Part shown: positions 45,265-56,823 of the stretch, piece by piece
Position numbering within the stretch: the stretch's first letter is position 1
How the letters are laid out: the number at the start of each line of letters is the position of its first letter
Assembly: GCA_002482645.1 (NCBI GenBank)
Contig: DLGJ01000002.1
Coordinates: forward strand, 1-64,000
DNA: 64,000 bases
Origin: Hyphomicrobiaceae bacterium UBA7697
GTDB lineage: Bacteria; Pseudomonadota; Alphaproteobacteria; Rhizobiales; Methyloligellaceae
Direction: 5' to 3'
The notes under the pieces: model-generated
Database searches by the model: none
Told to the model about the DNA's origin: nothing
What the model saw: the letters and a program-made list of their open reading frames with translations, nothing else
Translations under genes and position numbers: made by a program

Positions 45265-46059
45265 CTACTTGCTCGCGACGCGCGTCTCGTAGATCGCGGC
45301 GCCGAGAACGGGTCCCGCCCCCTCCACCTGCAACAGCGACACCAGGCATTCCCCCCCCATCGCGTACAGATCCTTCAGCGGGAGGCGCAGCGTCGTCGGT
45401 TGTCCCTTCCACATGCCGACCGGTATGACGCCGCGTACAGGATGAGAATAGGTGATCGTCTCGCCGCGGTTTTCCCCGCGCGTGATTTCGACGGTTTCCT
45501 GATCCTTCGCCACCAGGAGCCACACGGTTGCCTGACGCATGTCAGAATCCTTGGGCGCGGCACCGATATCGACCACGAGACTGTCGCCTTCGGCCCGCAT
45601 CGTCATCGGGACTTTCACGTCCTTGAGGCGACGTTCGGCGGTTCTAATCGCCATCTCGATCGCCGCCTCGTTGGCACCGTTCACATGGTTGATCCCGTCC
45701 ACGACAAGTTGCGGCGTGTAGACCTTGCCGTCGCCGCGCGCCATCGCGTAGTCGCGCTGCCGCTCGCTGTTCTCCGGGCTCGACAACGTGTCGTGCCAGC
45801 CGAGGTAGTTCCAATAATCCACGGAGAAGGACAGCGTGATCACGCCCTGCTTTTTCCGCATGGCGTTGAGAAGGGCATCGGCCGGCGGGCAGGACGAACA
45901 GCCCTGACTGGTAAAAAGCTCCAATACGACGGGCGTCTCGCCCTGCTGGCTCCGCTCTGTCGCCTGGCCGTATGGCGCGATCGCCCCGAAGCTCAAAAGA
46001 GCGAAGGCCAGCGCCCCGCAGACCCGCAAGACCGGCGATCTGGCAATGGCAGTTCTCAT
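45265..46059 (-). CDS. DUF1223 exported thioredoxin-fold protein
   Basis: A protein of 264 residues from the ATG at 46059, with a Sec signal peptide (MRTAIARSPVLRV, then a hydrophobic run ending GQA). The DUF1223 domain opens with VLELFTSQGCSSCPPADALL, whose CSSC is a thioredoxin-like redox motif, and includes FSVDYWNYLGWHD and YTPQLVVDG. Upstream ATGs at 46071 and 46107 are also in frame, and none of the three has a clear ribosome-binding site. A periplasmic thiol or redox role is inferred. Confidence 0.88.
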   Translation of the reverse strand: MRTAIARSPVLRVCGALAFALLSFGAIAPYGQATERSQQGETPVVLELFTSQGCSSCPPADALLNAMRKKQGVITLSFSVDYWNYLGWHDTLSSPENSERQRDYAMARGDGKVYTPQLVVDGINHVNGANEAAIEMAIRTAERRLKDVKVPMTMRAEGDSLVVDIGAAPKDSDMRQATVWLLVAKDQETVEITRGENRGETITYSHPVRGVIPVGMWKGQPTTLRLPLKDLYAMGGECLVSLLQVEGAGPVLGAAIYETRVASK

Positions 46060-46179
46060 GACACCCAGCATGCCGGAATCGAGTCGAAATTTCCGGCAAA
46101 AACGCATCGCAGCGAGTCACAACTCGGTGACCTCGAACGCCCGCGATAGCACACAGACGCGCCGCGCTTGGCGCAAACC

Positions 46180-46206
46180 GGCCCCGCCACTTATCGGGGC
46201 GGGGCC
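46180..46206 (-). terminator. Hairpin after acnA, weak T-tract
   Basis: A 9-bp GC stem (GGCCCCGCC/GGCGGGGCC, loop ACTTATCGG) begins 9 bases past the acnA stop. Only GGTTTG follows on the minus strand, so termination may be partial or need Rho. Confidence 0.5.
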
Positions 46207-46214
46207 AATGCTCC

Positions 46215-48917
<2,703 letters not shown>

Positions 48918-49222
48918 TGAATTCTCCTTTACGAGCCCAGGTCACGGGCAAGTCCCAGCACAAATAAGAGACCGAACCAATAGCATGCAAAGACGCAGCC
49001 AATTGCGCTCCCGCCCGCGCCAAATACCGCAAAACGCGACTGCAGGACCACATTTTCGCGACAATCCCGGGCGGACGAGGCTTCTTCGTCTTTGGATACG
49101 AGCCTCCGGCCCACTATAAAGGCCCTTGCGACGACCAAACAATGACGCGATGCGGCGCGTTTTCCGTCCGCGCGCGGCGCCGAATTGCCGAAGCTTTGCG
49201 CAAACCCGCCGGTAGAGACTTC
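48918..49222. other. acnA-ccmA divergent intergenic region
   Basis: About 305 bases with no gene that I can support. It holds the AAGGAG of acnA at its left end and a likely ccmA promoter at 49092-49119. An ATG at 49142 is in frame with ccmA but would add 27 residues that do not look like CcmA. Confidence 0.6.
49092..49119 (+). promoter_or_regulatory. Possible ccmA promoter
   Basis: TTGGAT, a 16-base spacer and CTATAA. Transcription would begin near 49126, giving a leader of about 100 bases before ccmA. Confidence 0.45.
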
Positions 49223-49876
49223 ATGAGCATCCCCTTCACCGCGACCCTCGAGGCAGAGGGGATTGCCTGCGAGCGCGGCGGACGGCGCCTGTTCGAGGAC
49301 CTGTCCTTCGCGCTGGGACCCGGGGACGCCCTCTTGGTCCAGGGCCCGAACGGCACAGGCAAGACCAGCCTCATGCGTCAGATCGCCGGCCTCTTGCCGC
49401 TCGCGGCGGGGACCGTGCGCGCAACCGGATCGGAAGCGGGCACGCCCACGGCGGAACTTTGCCACTATGTGGGCCACCTCAACGCGGTGAAGACCAGTCT
49501 CAGCGTGCGTGAGAACCTGACGTTCTGGACCGGCTTTCTCGGAGGCGGGAACGTGGACGCGGCTCTCGGCATTTTCGGGCTCGCGCCCATCGCGGAGATC
49601 GACGCCGGACTTCTATCCGCCGGGCAGAAAAGGAAGCTCGCTCTGTCTCGCCTCTTTGCCTGTCCGCGTCCCGTCTGGCTTCTGGACGAACCCTCGGTCT
49701 CGCTCGACGTCGCGTCGGTGGAGCGCCTCAGCGCGGCGATCCGCGACCACACGAAGGCCGGGGGCATCGCCATCGTCTCGACCCACGTTCCCTTGGGCGC
49801 GGACTTCACGCACACGCTCGATCTGGCGGCGCCGGACCCTCTCGAATACGGCTCCGCCGAGGGGCCCGCGCCGTGA
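49223..49876 (+). CDS. ccmA: Cytochrome c maturation ABC ATPase CcmA
   Basis: ATPase of the CcmABCD complex that releases heme-loaded CcmE during c-type cytochrome maturation. The 217-residue protein has Walker A GPNGTGKTS, the divergent signature LSAGQKRKLAL typical of CcmA and Walker B VWLLDEP. The ATG at 49223 gives the normal length. The gene overlaps ccmB by 4 bases. ccmE, ccmF and ccmH are not in this window. Confidence 0.95.
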   Translation: MSIPFTATLEAEGIACERGGRRLFEDLSFALGPGDALLVQGPNGTGKTSLMRQIAGLLPLAAGTVRATGSEAGTPTAELCHYVGHLNAVKTSLSVRENLTFWTGFLGGGNVDAALGIFGLAPIAEIDAGLLSAGQKRKLALSRLFACPRPVWLLDEPSVSLDVASVERLSAAIRDHTKAGGIAIVSTHVPLGADFTHTLDLAAPDPLEYGSAEGPAP

Positions 49877-50541
49877 CGGCCGCCCTCGCTCTCATTCGCC
49901 GCGACGTCGCGCTCGCCTTCCGGGAGGGCGGCGCGATCGGCGTCGCGCTCGGATTCTACCTGGTTGTGATCGCCATCGCCCCGTTCGGTCTCGGGCCGGA
50001 TCTCAACCTGCTGTCGCGCGTGGCGCCCGGGCTTCTGTGGGTGGCCCTGCTTCTGGCCGCCCTGCTCTCGGCCGACCGCATCTTTCACAACGACTACGAG
50101 GACGGCACGCTCGACGTGCTGACGATGGGACCGTTGCCCCTGCCGGTGGTGGCGGCATCCAAATCGCTCGCTCATTGGATCACCACCTGCGTGCCCTTGG
50201 CGCTGCTGGCCCCGGTGCTGGGGCTCTTGCTCAATCTGCCCATTCACACCATCCCGCTGCTCGTCCTCGCCATGCTCGCGGGCACGCCCGCGGTCAGCTT
50301 CATCGCCGGAATCGGCGCCAGCCTGACTTTGGGCTTGCGCCGGAGCGGGCTTCTCCTCGCCCTGCTCGTGCTGCCCCTCTACGTGCCCGTGCTGATTTTC
50401 GGCGTTTCCACGGTCTCCGCGGCGGTCACGGGTCCGGGCTCGCCCTGGCCGCCCTTCCTGATGCTCTGCGCGATCAGCCTGGCCAGCATGGTCCTGGCGC
50501 CGCTCGCCGCTGCCGCCGCGCTTCGCACCGCCTTCCGTTGA
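49873..50541 (+). CDS. ccmB: Heme exporter membrane protein CcmB
   Basis: Permease of the CcmABCD complex, 222 residues, six membrane helices. The family segment LSADRIFHNDYEDGTLDVL is clear. The GTG start overlaps the ccmA stop (GTGA). ccmC follows after about 93 bases. Confidence 0.95.
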   Translation: MTAALALIRRDVALAFREGGAIGVALGFYLVVIAIAPFGLGPDLNLLSRVAPGLLWVALLLAALLSADRIFHNDYEDGTLDVLTMGPLPLPVVAASKSLAHWITTCVPLALLAPVLGLLLNLPIHTIPLLVLAMLAGTPAVSFIAGIGASLTLGLRRSGLLLALLVLPLYVPVLIFGVSTVSAAVTGPGSPWPPFLMLCAISLASMVLAPLAAAAALRTAFR

Positions 50542-50634
50542 GGAACCCTGTGGCCTTATTTTCGCTTCCGCCTTGCGTTTCTTCTTGCCGCTTCTTCTTT
50601 GCGCTTCCGGACCAAAGCGACTAGATCAGCCACC

Positions 50635-51384
50635 ATGACGTTTTCGCTGACCCATCTCGCCAATCCGACGCGCTTCTTGAACTTTGCCGGCGCGGTCATT
50701 CCGTGGCTCGCCGGGCTCGCGGCGATCCTTCTCGGCGCGGGGCTGTATCTCTCCTTCTTCGTCGCGCCGCCCGACTACCAGCAGGGCGAGACGGTTCGGA
50801 TCATGTTCATCCATGTGCCGTCCGCCTGGCTCGCGATGTTCGCCTATGTCCTGATCGCCATTTCGGGGCTCGGGACGCTGATCTGGCGTCATCCGCTGGC
50901 GGACGTTTCGGCCAAGGCCGCGGCGCCTATCGGCGCGACGTTCACATTTCTGGCGCTCGTCACCGGATCGCTTTGGGGCAAGCCCATGTGGGGCACCTAT
51001 TGGGTCTGGGATGCCCGTCTCACCTCCATGCTGGTGTTGTTCCTGCTCTATCTCGGGCTGATCGCCCTGTGGCAAGCCATCGAAGAGCCGGGCCGGGCCG
51101 GGCGCGCCGCCGCGATCCTGGCCTTGGTCGGGGCCGTCAACATTCCGATCATCAAGTTCTCGGTGAATTGGTGGAACACGCTCCACCAGCCGGCCAGCGT
51201 GATCCGCGCGGGCGCCCCCACCATCGACTCGTCCCTGCTCACGCCGCTCGTCGTCATGGCGCTGGGCTTTACGGTCCTCTTTGTCGTGCTGCACTTGATC
51301 GCCATGCGAGCGGAGATTCTGCGCCGCCGGGTCCGCGCCCTGCAGCAAACCCAAGTCGCCCAGGCGGCGTTGACGGGAGCCTAG
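50635..51384 (+). CDS. ccmC: Heme handling protein CcmC
   Basis: Attaches heme to CcmE in the periplasm. The 249-residue, six-helix protein has the tryptophan-rich WWD loop (WGKPMWGTYWVWDARLTS) and the two heme-ligand His in MFIHVPSAW and WNTLHQPAS. The ATG at 50635 is preferred to an upstream ATG at 50599, because MTFSLTHLANPTRFL is the normal opening. ccmD begins 7 bases after its stop. Confidence 0.95.
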   Translation: MTFSLTHLANPTRFLNFAGAVIPWLAGLAAILLGAGLYLSFFVAPPDYQQGETVRIMFIHVPSAWLAMFAYVLIAISGLGTLIWRHPLADVSAKAAAPIGATFTFLALVTGSLWGKPMWGTYWVWDARLTSMLVLFLLYLGLIALWQAIEEPGRAGRAAAILALVGAVNIPIIKFSVNWWNTLHQPASVIRAGAPTIDSSLLTPLVVMALGFTVLFVVLHLIAMRAEILRRRVRALQQTQVAQAALTGA

Positions 51385-51391
51385 GACGCCG

Positions 51392-51616
51392 ATGCTCGGA
51401 CTTGGACCTCACGCCAGTTTCATCATTGCCGCCTATGCCGTGACCTTCGTGGTCGTAGCCGCGCTGACCGCGGCGACGATCGCCGACGACCGCAAGCAGC
51501 GGCGCCTCTTGGCCGACCTCGAACGGCGCGGGATCACCCGGCGGTCGGCCGCCAACCCGCGTCCGGCGGCGAAGCCCACGGTATCGCGGACAGCCTCGGA
51601 GAAAGGATCGGCGTGA
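51392..51616 (+). CDS. ccmD: Heme exporter small protein CcmD
   Basis: A 74-residue single-pass membrane protein (helix about residues 8-29) with a basic cytoplasmic tail, as expected for CcmD, which stabilises the CcmABC-CcmE complex. The opening LGPHASFIIAAYAVTFVVVA fits the family. Its stop overlaps the next start (GTGA). Confidence 0.9.
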   Translation: MLGLGPHASFIIAAYAVTFVVVAALTAATIADDRKQRRLLADLERRGITRRSAANPRPAAKPTVSRTASEKGSA

Positions 51617-52299
51617 CCGGACAAGCCGAAAAAGACAGTCCCCCGGACGTGAAATCGAACGCTGCCGCCCCCGGGCACAGGCCAAGGCGCCGGTTCGGCG
51701 TCTTGCTGCCCTTTGCCGTGTTCGCCTGTCTCGCCGCGCTGTTCTTTTTTGGGCTCAAGGCCGGAGATCCGTCGAAATTGCCCTCGGCGCTGATCGGAAA
51801 GCCCGTACCGGCGTTCGACCTGCCGCCGCTGGAGACGGCCGATAGCGGGTCCGGACCGAATCTCACGTCGGCGGCGCTCGGCAAAGGCACGCCCGCGATC
51901 GTCCACTTCTTCGCATCGTGGTGCGGCCCGTGCCGCGAGGAGCACCCGGTCGTCATGGCACTCGCGGACACGCTTCGCGCCGAGAATTCGGGCGTCCCGT
52001 TTTACGGCATCAACTACAAGGACGACGCGAGCGCGGCGCGGCGTTTCCTCGGCGGCTACGGCGATCCGTATACGCAAATCGGCGTCGACCGTTCCGGCCG
52101 TACGGCGATCGATTTCGGCGTATATGGCGTACCCGAGACCTACGTGGTTGCCGGCGACGGCACGATCGCCTTCCGCCAAGCCGGGCCCCTGACCCAAGAG
52201 GTCATCGAGGCGAAGATCTTGCCGCTGCTACGCGGCAAACCGGCTCGGGCGGAAGTCGGCAATGAAGCCGATGGGAAAGCAGCAGAGCCGTCCGGCTAG
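51613..52299 (+). CDS. ccmG: Thiol-disulfide oxidoreductase CcmG/DsbE
   Basis: Periplasmic membrane-anchored thioredoxin that keeps apocytochrome c Cys pairs reduced for heme attachment. The 228-residue protein has an N-terminal anchor helix (about 29-48), the active site ASWCGPCREEHP and the cis-proline/CcmG loop GVYGVPETYVV. A short acidic tail follows. The start is GTG 51613, coupled to ccmD. Its stop overlaps that of the convergent marR gene. Confidence 0.95.
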   Translation: MTGQAEKDSPPDVKSNAAAPGHRPRRRFGVLLPFAVFACLAALFFFGLKAGDPSKLPSALIGKPVPAFDLPPLETADSGSGPNLTSAALGKGTPAIVHFFASWCGPCREEHPVVMALADTLRAENSGVPFYGINYKDDASAARRFLGGYGDPYTQIGVDRSGRTAIDFGVYGVPETYVVAGDGTIAFRQAGPLTQEVIEAKILPLLRGKPARAEVGNEADGKAAEPSG

Positions 52300-52739
52300 G
52301 CTTTCTCCCCTGCGTTCACGATCTGGCTCAGCGTCTGCAGAAACTCGTTCCGCTTGGCCGCCGTCAATCCGGCCAGAAGCTGAGAGTCCGCGGCGGCGGC
52401 GGCCGGCTGCGCTTTGTTCAAGGCCTTGGCGCCCTTCGCGCTGAGCTTGATGGCGTAGGCCCGCCCGTCTTCCTTGGAGCGGCGGCGTTGAATCAAGCCG
52501 CGTCCCAAGAGCCGGGCGACGATGTCGGCCAAGGTCGAACGATCGATACCCGTCCTCTCCACCAGTTCCGCCTGAGGCAAACCTTCCTCGAGCGACACTG
52601 CCGTGAGAACCGCGAATTGCCGCGGTGTGAGGCCACCCTTTTTCGCCTCCTCCGCAAAAATGTCCGCAGCCCGCTGGCCAGCCCTGTGCAACAGATGTGT
52701 CGCAGAGTTATCGAGCGGATTTTGCGCTTTTGTCGTCAT
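52296..52739 (-). CDS. MarR family transcriptional regulator
   Basis: A 147-residue winged-helix protein: the recognition part is LPQAELVERTGIDRSTLADIVARLLGRGLIQR and the wing RRSKEDGRAYAIKLSAKG. The ATG at 52739 (MTTKAQNPLD) is preferred because GGGGAA lies upstream; ATGs at 52769, 52772 and 52808 are alternatives. Ligand and targets are unknown. The 246-base gap upstream, to the yciB 3' end, shows no gene. Confidence 0.88.
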   Translation of the reverse strand: MTTKAQNPLDNSATHLLHRAGQRAADIFAEEAKKGGLTPRQFAVLTAVSLEEGLPQAELVERTGIDRSTLADIVARLLGRGLIQRRRSKEDGRAYAIKLSAKGAKALNKAQPAAAAADSQLLAGLTAAKRNEFLQTLSQIVNAGEKA

Positions 52740-52985
52740 ATGGACGTTCCCCGTCTCCAATTGCGCCATCATGCGCGTGGTAATCGGCGCATGTGGTTTC
52801 ACAATCAAAAAACCACACTACGCCCCCTGAATGCGGCAAGCGGACATCCTGTCGCCCCCGCAACGGCAAAGCTTCGAATACATCGCCCCTCACGACGGAT
52901 TCGAGCGTTGAGCGCCTCATATCGGAACCGCAGACGCATCCTGCAAGAGATGCATACGATTCAGCACATGCAATCGGATGCCGCC

Positions 52986-53606
52986 TCAATGCTGCTGGGA
53001 GTTCTCCTCGGCGCCGTAACGCTGCATCAACGGCACCTGAGACATCGCAAAGAGGAACGTGATCGGAAGGAAGCCAAAGGCTTTGAAGCTTACCCACGTG
53101 TCGGTCGAAAAACTCCGCCATACGAATTCATTGAGAACCGCCATGGCTACGAAGAATACGGCCCACCGTATTGTCAGTTTGCGCCAGCCTTCGTCCGTTA
53201 GATTGAAAACAGGACCGAACAGGAGCGCCAGCACGGGCTTTTGCGCGACAAGGCCGCCGAGAAGCAACACCGCGAACATCGTATAGACGATCGTCGGCTT
53301 CAGCTTGATAAAGGTATCGTCGTGCAGATAGAGCGTGAGACCGCCGAAGGCGAGAACGAGCACGGCGCTGACGATCGGCATCACCGGAACTTTGCGGTAG
53401 AGCCACCACGCCAACGCTAGCGCGACGATCGTCGCGACCATGAACGCGGCGGTGCCGATGAAAATTCCGTAGGCCGCGTTCACACCGAAAAAGACGAGAA
53501 GCGGCCCAAGCTCGATGAGAAGCTTTCCGGCCACCGACTGCTCGGACTCGTGCGTTTTCTTGACTTCCGTCTTGCCGATCCCGGTTTTTGGCTCAAGCGG
53601 CTGCAT
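52986..53606 (-). CDS. yciB: Intracellular septation protein A (YciB)
   Basis: A 206-residue inner membrane protein with five or six helices. Family regions are KLLIELGPLLVFFGVNA, GLTLYLHDDTFIKLKPTIVY, LFGPVFNLTDEGWRKLTIRWAVFF and NEFVWRSFSTDTWVSFKAFG. Members affect cell division and envelope synthesis. Its start at 53606 lies 14 bases inside the end of ftsY, so it is co-translated with it. Confidence 0.94.
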   Translation of the reverse strand: MQPLEPKTGIGKTEVKKTHESEQSVAGKLLIELGPLLVFFGVNAAYGIFIGTAAFMVATIVALALAWWLYRKVPVMPIVSAVLVLAFGGLTLYLHDDTFIKLKPTIVYTMFAVLLLGGLVAQKPVLALLFGPVFNLTDEGWRKLTIRWAVFFVAMAVLNEFVWRSFSTDTWVSFKAFGFLPITFLFAMSQVPLMQRYGAEENSQQH

Positions 53607-54558
53607 TGTTCTCTTGTCCAGCTCCAGCAATGGCGCGCGCGAAATCCCGCGCATCGAACGGTTCGAAATCCTCGATCCCCTCGCCAACGCCGATGGCATT
53701 GATCGGAAGACCGAATTGCTCGGCAATCGCAACGACGATGCCGCCCCGCGCCGTCCCGTCCAGCTTCGTCACCACGAGATTGGTGACACCCGCGATCTCT
53801 TGGAACGTCTGCACCTGGTTCAGCGCGTTCTGCCCCGTGGTCGCATCGAGCACCAGCAATACGGTCTGCGGCGCGTTCTCGTCGATCTTCTTCAGAACGC
53901 GAACGACCTTCGCAAGTTCGGCCATGAGGCCGCCCTTGTTGTGGAGGCGGCCCGCCGTGTCGATCAGAAGCACGTCCGCGCCTGCCGCTTTCGCGCGCTC
54001 CAGCGCCTCGAAGGCGACCCCGGCCGGGTCCGCACCCACGTCCTTGGCAACCACCTCGGCACCGACGCGTCCGCCCCAGATTTTCAGTTGATCGATAGCC
54101 GCGGCCCGGAACGTGTCGCCGGCCGCCAGCATCACGGTCTTGCCGTCACGCGAAAATTGGTGCGCGAGCTTGCCGATCGTGGTCGTCTTGCCCGTGCCGT
54201 TGACGCCCACCACCAAGATCACATGGGGCTTCGCGGCTTCGTCGAGCGTAAGAGGCGCGGCGACCGGATCGAGCACGCGCGCGACCTCCGTGGCCAGAAC
54301 GTCGCGCACATCGTCTTCGGAAATGCCCTTCTCGTACCGGCCCTTCGACAACACCTCGCGAATCCGGTCCGCCATGGCGAAGCCGAGATCGGCCTTGATC
54401 AAGACCTCCTCCAGCTCTTCAAGCGTGTCGTCGTCGAGCTTGCGTTTGGTGAGAACGCCGGTGAGGTTTTCGGTCAGCGCGTTCGACGTCCGGGACACGC
54501 CGGCCTTGAGCCGCGCGAACCATCCCTTTTTTTCCGTAGGCGCTTCGTTGCCGCTCAC
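53593..54558 (-). CDS. ftsY: Signal recognition particle receptor FtsY
   Basis: GTPase that receives Ffh-ribosome complexes at the membrane for co-translational insertion. The 321-residue protein has only a short acidic A-domain (about 1-30) before the N domain. The NG motifs are GVNGTGKTT (118-126), DTFRAAA, DTAGR, TKLDG and the closing GVGEGIEDFEPFD. The GTG at 54558 overlaps the mtaB stop (GTGA). Its partner gene ffh is also in this window at 60534-62057. Confidence 0.96.
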   Translation of the reverse strand: MSGNEAPTEKKGWFARLKAGVSRTSNALTENLTGVLTKRKLDDDTLEELEEVLIKADLGFAMADRIREVLSKGRYEKGISEDDVRDVLATEVARVLDPVAAPLTLDEAAKPHVILVVGVNGTGKTTTIGKLAHQFSRDGKTVMLAAGDTFRAAAIDQLKIWGGRVGAEVVAKDVGADPAGVAFEALERAKAAGADVLLIDTAGRLHNKGGLMAELAKVVRVLKKIDENAPQTVLLVLDATTGQNALNQVQTFQEIAGVTNLVVTKLDGTARGGIVVAIAEQFGLPINAIGVGEGIEDFEPFDARDFARAIAGAGQENNAAA

Positions 54559-55856
54559 CGCAAGGCCTCCGCGAGCAACGCCGCGCCGTCATCGCCCGAG
54601 ACCGTGCAGTCCAGAAGCGCGCCGGCACTCGCCGCGCAAAGGTCGGGATGCAATGTCTCAAGCGGTGCCGTGTCGAGACGGACCGGGGTGAAATCCGCCG
54701 AACGTCCTTGCGTCTCGTCCTCCAGCAGGACTTGTATCCGGCGCCCCTTGGCCCTGCCGAGATGCGCCTTCAGCGCCGCCGCACCCTTGTCGCGCAACGC
54801 CCGCGCACGCTCGGCGATCACAGCGCCATGAACCTGCGGCATGCGCGCGGCGGGCGTGCCCTCGCGCGGCGAGAACGGAAAGACATGCAGGAACGTCAAT
54901 CCGCAATCGTCGACCAGGGACACCGAGTTCTGGAACATGCCGTCCGTCTCGGTCGGGAATCCGGCAATGATGTCGGCGCCGAACACGATATCGGGACGGA
55001 CACGCCGCATCGCGTCGCAGAAGGACACGGAGTCCGCGCGGGCGTGGCGGCGCTTCATGCGCTTCAAGGTCATGTCGTCGCCAGCCTGAAGGGATAGATG
55101 CAGATGCGGCATCAGCCGCTCTTCCTCGGCGATGGCCGCGATCAGATCGGCGTCCGCCTCGACGGAGTCGATCGACGAGAGCCGCAGGCGCGGTAATTCC
55201 GGTACCAGCTTCAACACGGTCCGCACGAGCTTGCCGAGCGTCATCGCGCCGGGAAGGTCCTTGCCATAGGCCGTCATGTCGACGCCGGTCAGCACGATCT
55301 CGGCATAACCGTTCTCGGCCAGACGGCGCACCTGCGCCACCACCTCGCCCGCGGGCACCGAGCGCGACGGACCACGCCCGAACGGAATGATGCAGAAGGT
55401 GCAGCGATGATCGCAGCCGTTCTGGATCTGCACATAGGCGCGCGCGCGACCGCCGAACCCTTCGATCAAATGGCCTGCCGTTTCCGTCACAGACATGATG
55501 TCGTTGACGGCGACCTTTTCCGTATCGTCCGGGCCAAGAGCGCCCTTGAGCGCCCGGAACGTGGCCGCTTCGAGCTTTTCCTGGTTGCCGACGACATGAT
55601 CCACTTCGTCCATGCCAGCGAATTGTTGCGGATCGATCTGGGCGGCGCAGCCGGTTACGACGATCTTCGCGCCCGGACGGGCGCGCCGCGCCTTGCGAAT
55701 GGCCTGGCGCGCCTGGCGCACCGCTTCGCCGGTCACCGCGCAGGTGTTGACGATCACCGTGTCGCTAAGACCGGCGGCATCGGCGTGCGCGCGCATGACT
55801 TCGGTCTCGTAGGCGTTGAGACGGCAGCCAAAAGTGATGAGCTCCAGATCGGACAT
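54555..55856 (-). CDS. mtaB: tRNA t6A37 methylthiotransferase MtaB
   Basis: Converts t6A to ms2t6A at position 37 of ANN-decoding tRNAs. The 433-residue radical-SAM enzyme has the N-terminal UPF0004 cluster Cys (C11, C39, C70), radical-SAM Cys in GCDHRCTFC (C148, C152, C155) and a C-terminal TRAM-like region. The start at 55856 gives MSDLELITFGCRLN. It is coupled to ftsY by a 4-base overlap. Confidence 0.93.
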   Translation of the reverse strand: MSDLELITFGCRLNAYETEVMRAHADAAGLSDTVIVNTCAVTGEAVRQARQAIRKARRARPGAKIVVTGCAAQIDPQQFAGMDEVDHVVGNQEKLEAATFRALKGALGPDDTEKVAVNDIMSVTETAGHLIEGFGGRARAYVQIQNGCDHRCTFCIIPFGRGPSRSVPAGEVVAQVRRLAENGYAEIVLTGVDMTAYGKDLPGAMTLGKLVRTVLKLVPELPRLRLSSIDSVEADADLIAAIAEEERLMPHLHLSLQAGDDMTLKRMKRRHARADSVSFCDAMRRVRPDIVFGADIIAGFPTETDGMFQNSVSLVDDCGLTFLHVFPFSPREGTPAARMPQVHGAVIAERARALRDKGAAALKAHLGRAKGRRIQVLLEDETQGRSADFTPVRLDTAPLETLHPDLCAASAGALLDCTVSGDDGAALLAEALR

Positions 55857-55888
55857 TTCGCGGCTTCTAACAGAAATCGGACGGTGTG

Positions 55889-56773
55889 TCAGACACCTTG
55901 GCCTTCGGGCTCCGCCGCCGCGAACACGCCGGGCGGCAGCGTCCCTTCGAAATCGAGGGCGTAGGGACCGGTCATCAGGACATGGCCATCCCCCTCGCGC
56001 CATTCGATCGCCAGATCCCCGCCCGGCAGGGAGACGGTGACCTTACGGTCCGTCAGGCCCCGCCGGACCGCCGCGACCGCGGAAGCGCAGGCCGCGGTGC
56101 CGCAGGCGCGCGTCAGCCCCGCGCCCCGCTCCCAGGTCCGCAAACGCAATTGGCCGGGGCTCAGCACTTGCGCCACGGAGATATTGGCGCGCTCGGGAAA
56201 CAGCGGATGGTGCTCCAGCATCGGGCCGATCCGGCCGAGTTCGATGGCGTCCGCATCGTCGACGAAAAAGATCGCATGCGGGTTGCCCATGCTGACCACG
56301 CCGGGCGAATGCAGCACCGGCGCGTCGATGGGCCCGGCCTGGAGCTCGATCCGGCTCGTATCGTGGAATTCCTCGGCAAGCGGAATCTCGTCCCAAGCAA
56401 GACGCGGTTCGCCCATGTCGATGGTCACGATCTCTCCCGCGCCCGCGAAGGCGCCCAGCACCTGGTCCTCGGTCTCGATGGTGACGTTGGCCCGTCCGAG
56501 CTCCTGCGCCACGATGCCCGCGACGCAGCGCGCGGCGTTGCCGCAAGCGGCCACCTCGCCCCCATCCGCGTTCCAGATACGCATGAAGACATCCGCTTCG
56601 GAGGATGGATCGAGCGCGATCAGCTGATCGCAGCCGACGCCGGTCTCGCGGTCCGCAATGGCACGCACGGTTTCGGCCGGCAGATCGAGCGCGTCCGCGC
56701 GGCGGTCGATCACGACGAAGTCGTTCCCGAGCCCGTTCATCTTCCGGAAGCTATGGCTGCTCGCGTCCATCAC
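55889..56773 (-). CDS. dapF: Diaminopimelate epimerase
   Basis: Interconverts LL- and meso-diaminopimelate for lysine and peptidoglycan. The 294-residue protein has the two catalytic Cys: C77 in AACGNAARC and C224 in RACGTAACA, and the opening FRKMNGLGNDFVV. It lies 32 bases upstream of mtaB in the same minus-strand run. Confidence 0.96.
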   Translation of the reverse strand: MMDASSHSFRKMNGLGNDFVVIDRRADALDLPAETVRAIADRETGVGCDQLIALDPSSEADVFMRIWNADGGEVAACGNAARCVAGIVAQELGRANVTIETEDQVLGAFAGAGEIVTIDMGEPRLAWDEIPLAEEFHDTSRIELQAGPIDAPVLHSPGVVSMGNPHAIFFVDDADAIELGRIGPMLEHHPLFPERANISVAQVLSPGQLRLRTWERGAGLTRACGTAACASAVAAVRRGLTDRKVTVSLPGGDLAIEWREGDGHVLMTGPYALDFEGTLPPGVFAAAEPEGQGV

Positions 56774-56823
56774 TCGAAATTCCTCGTTTCCGCCTCTCTA
56801 TAGCGCCGTTTCCGGCGGAGTGG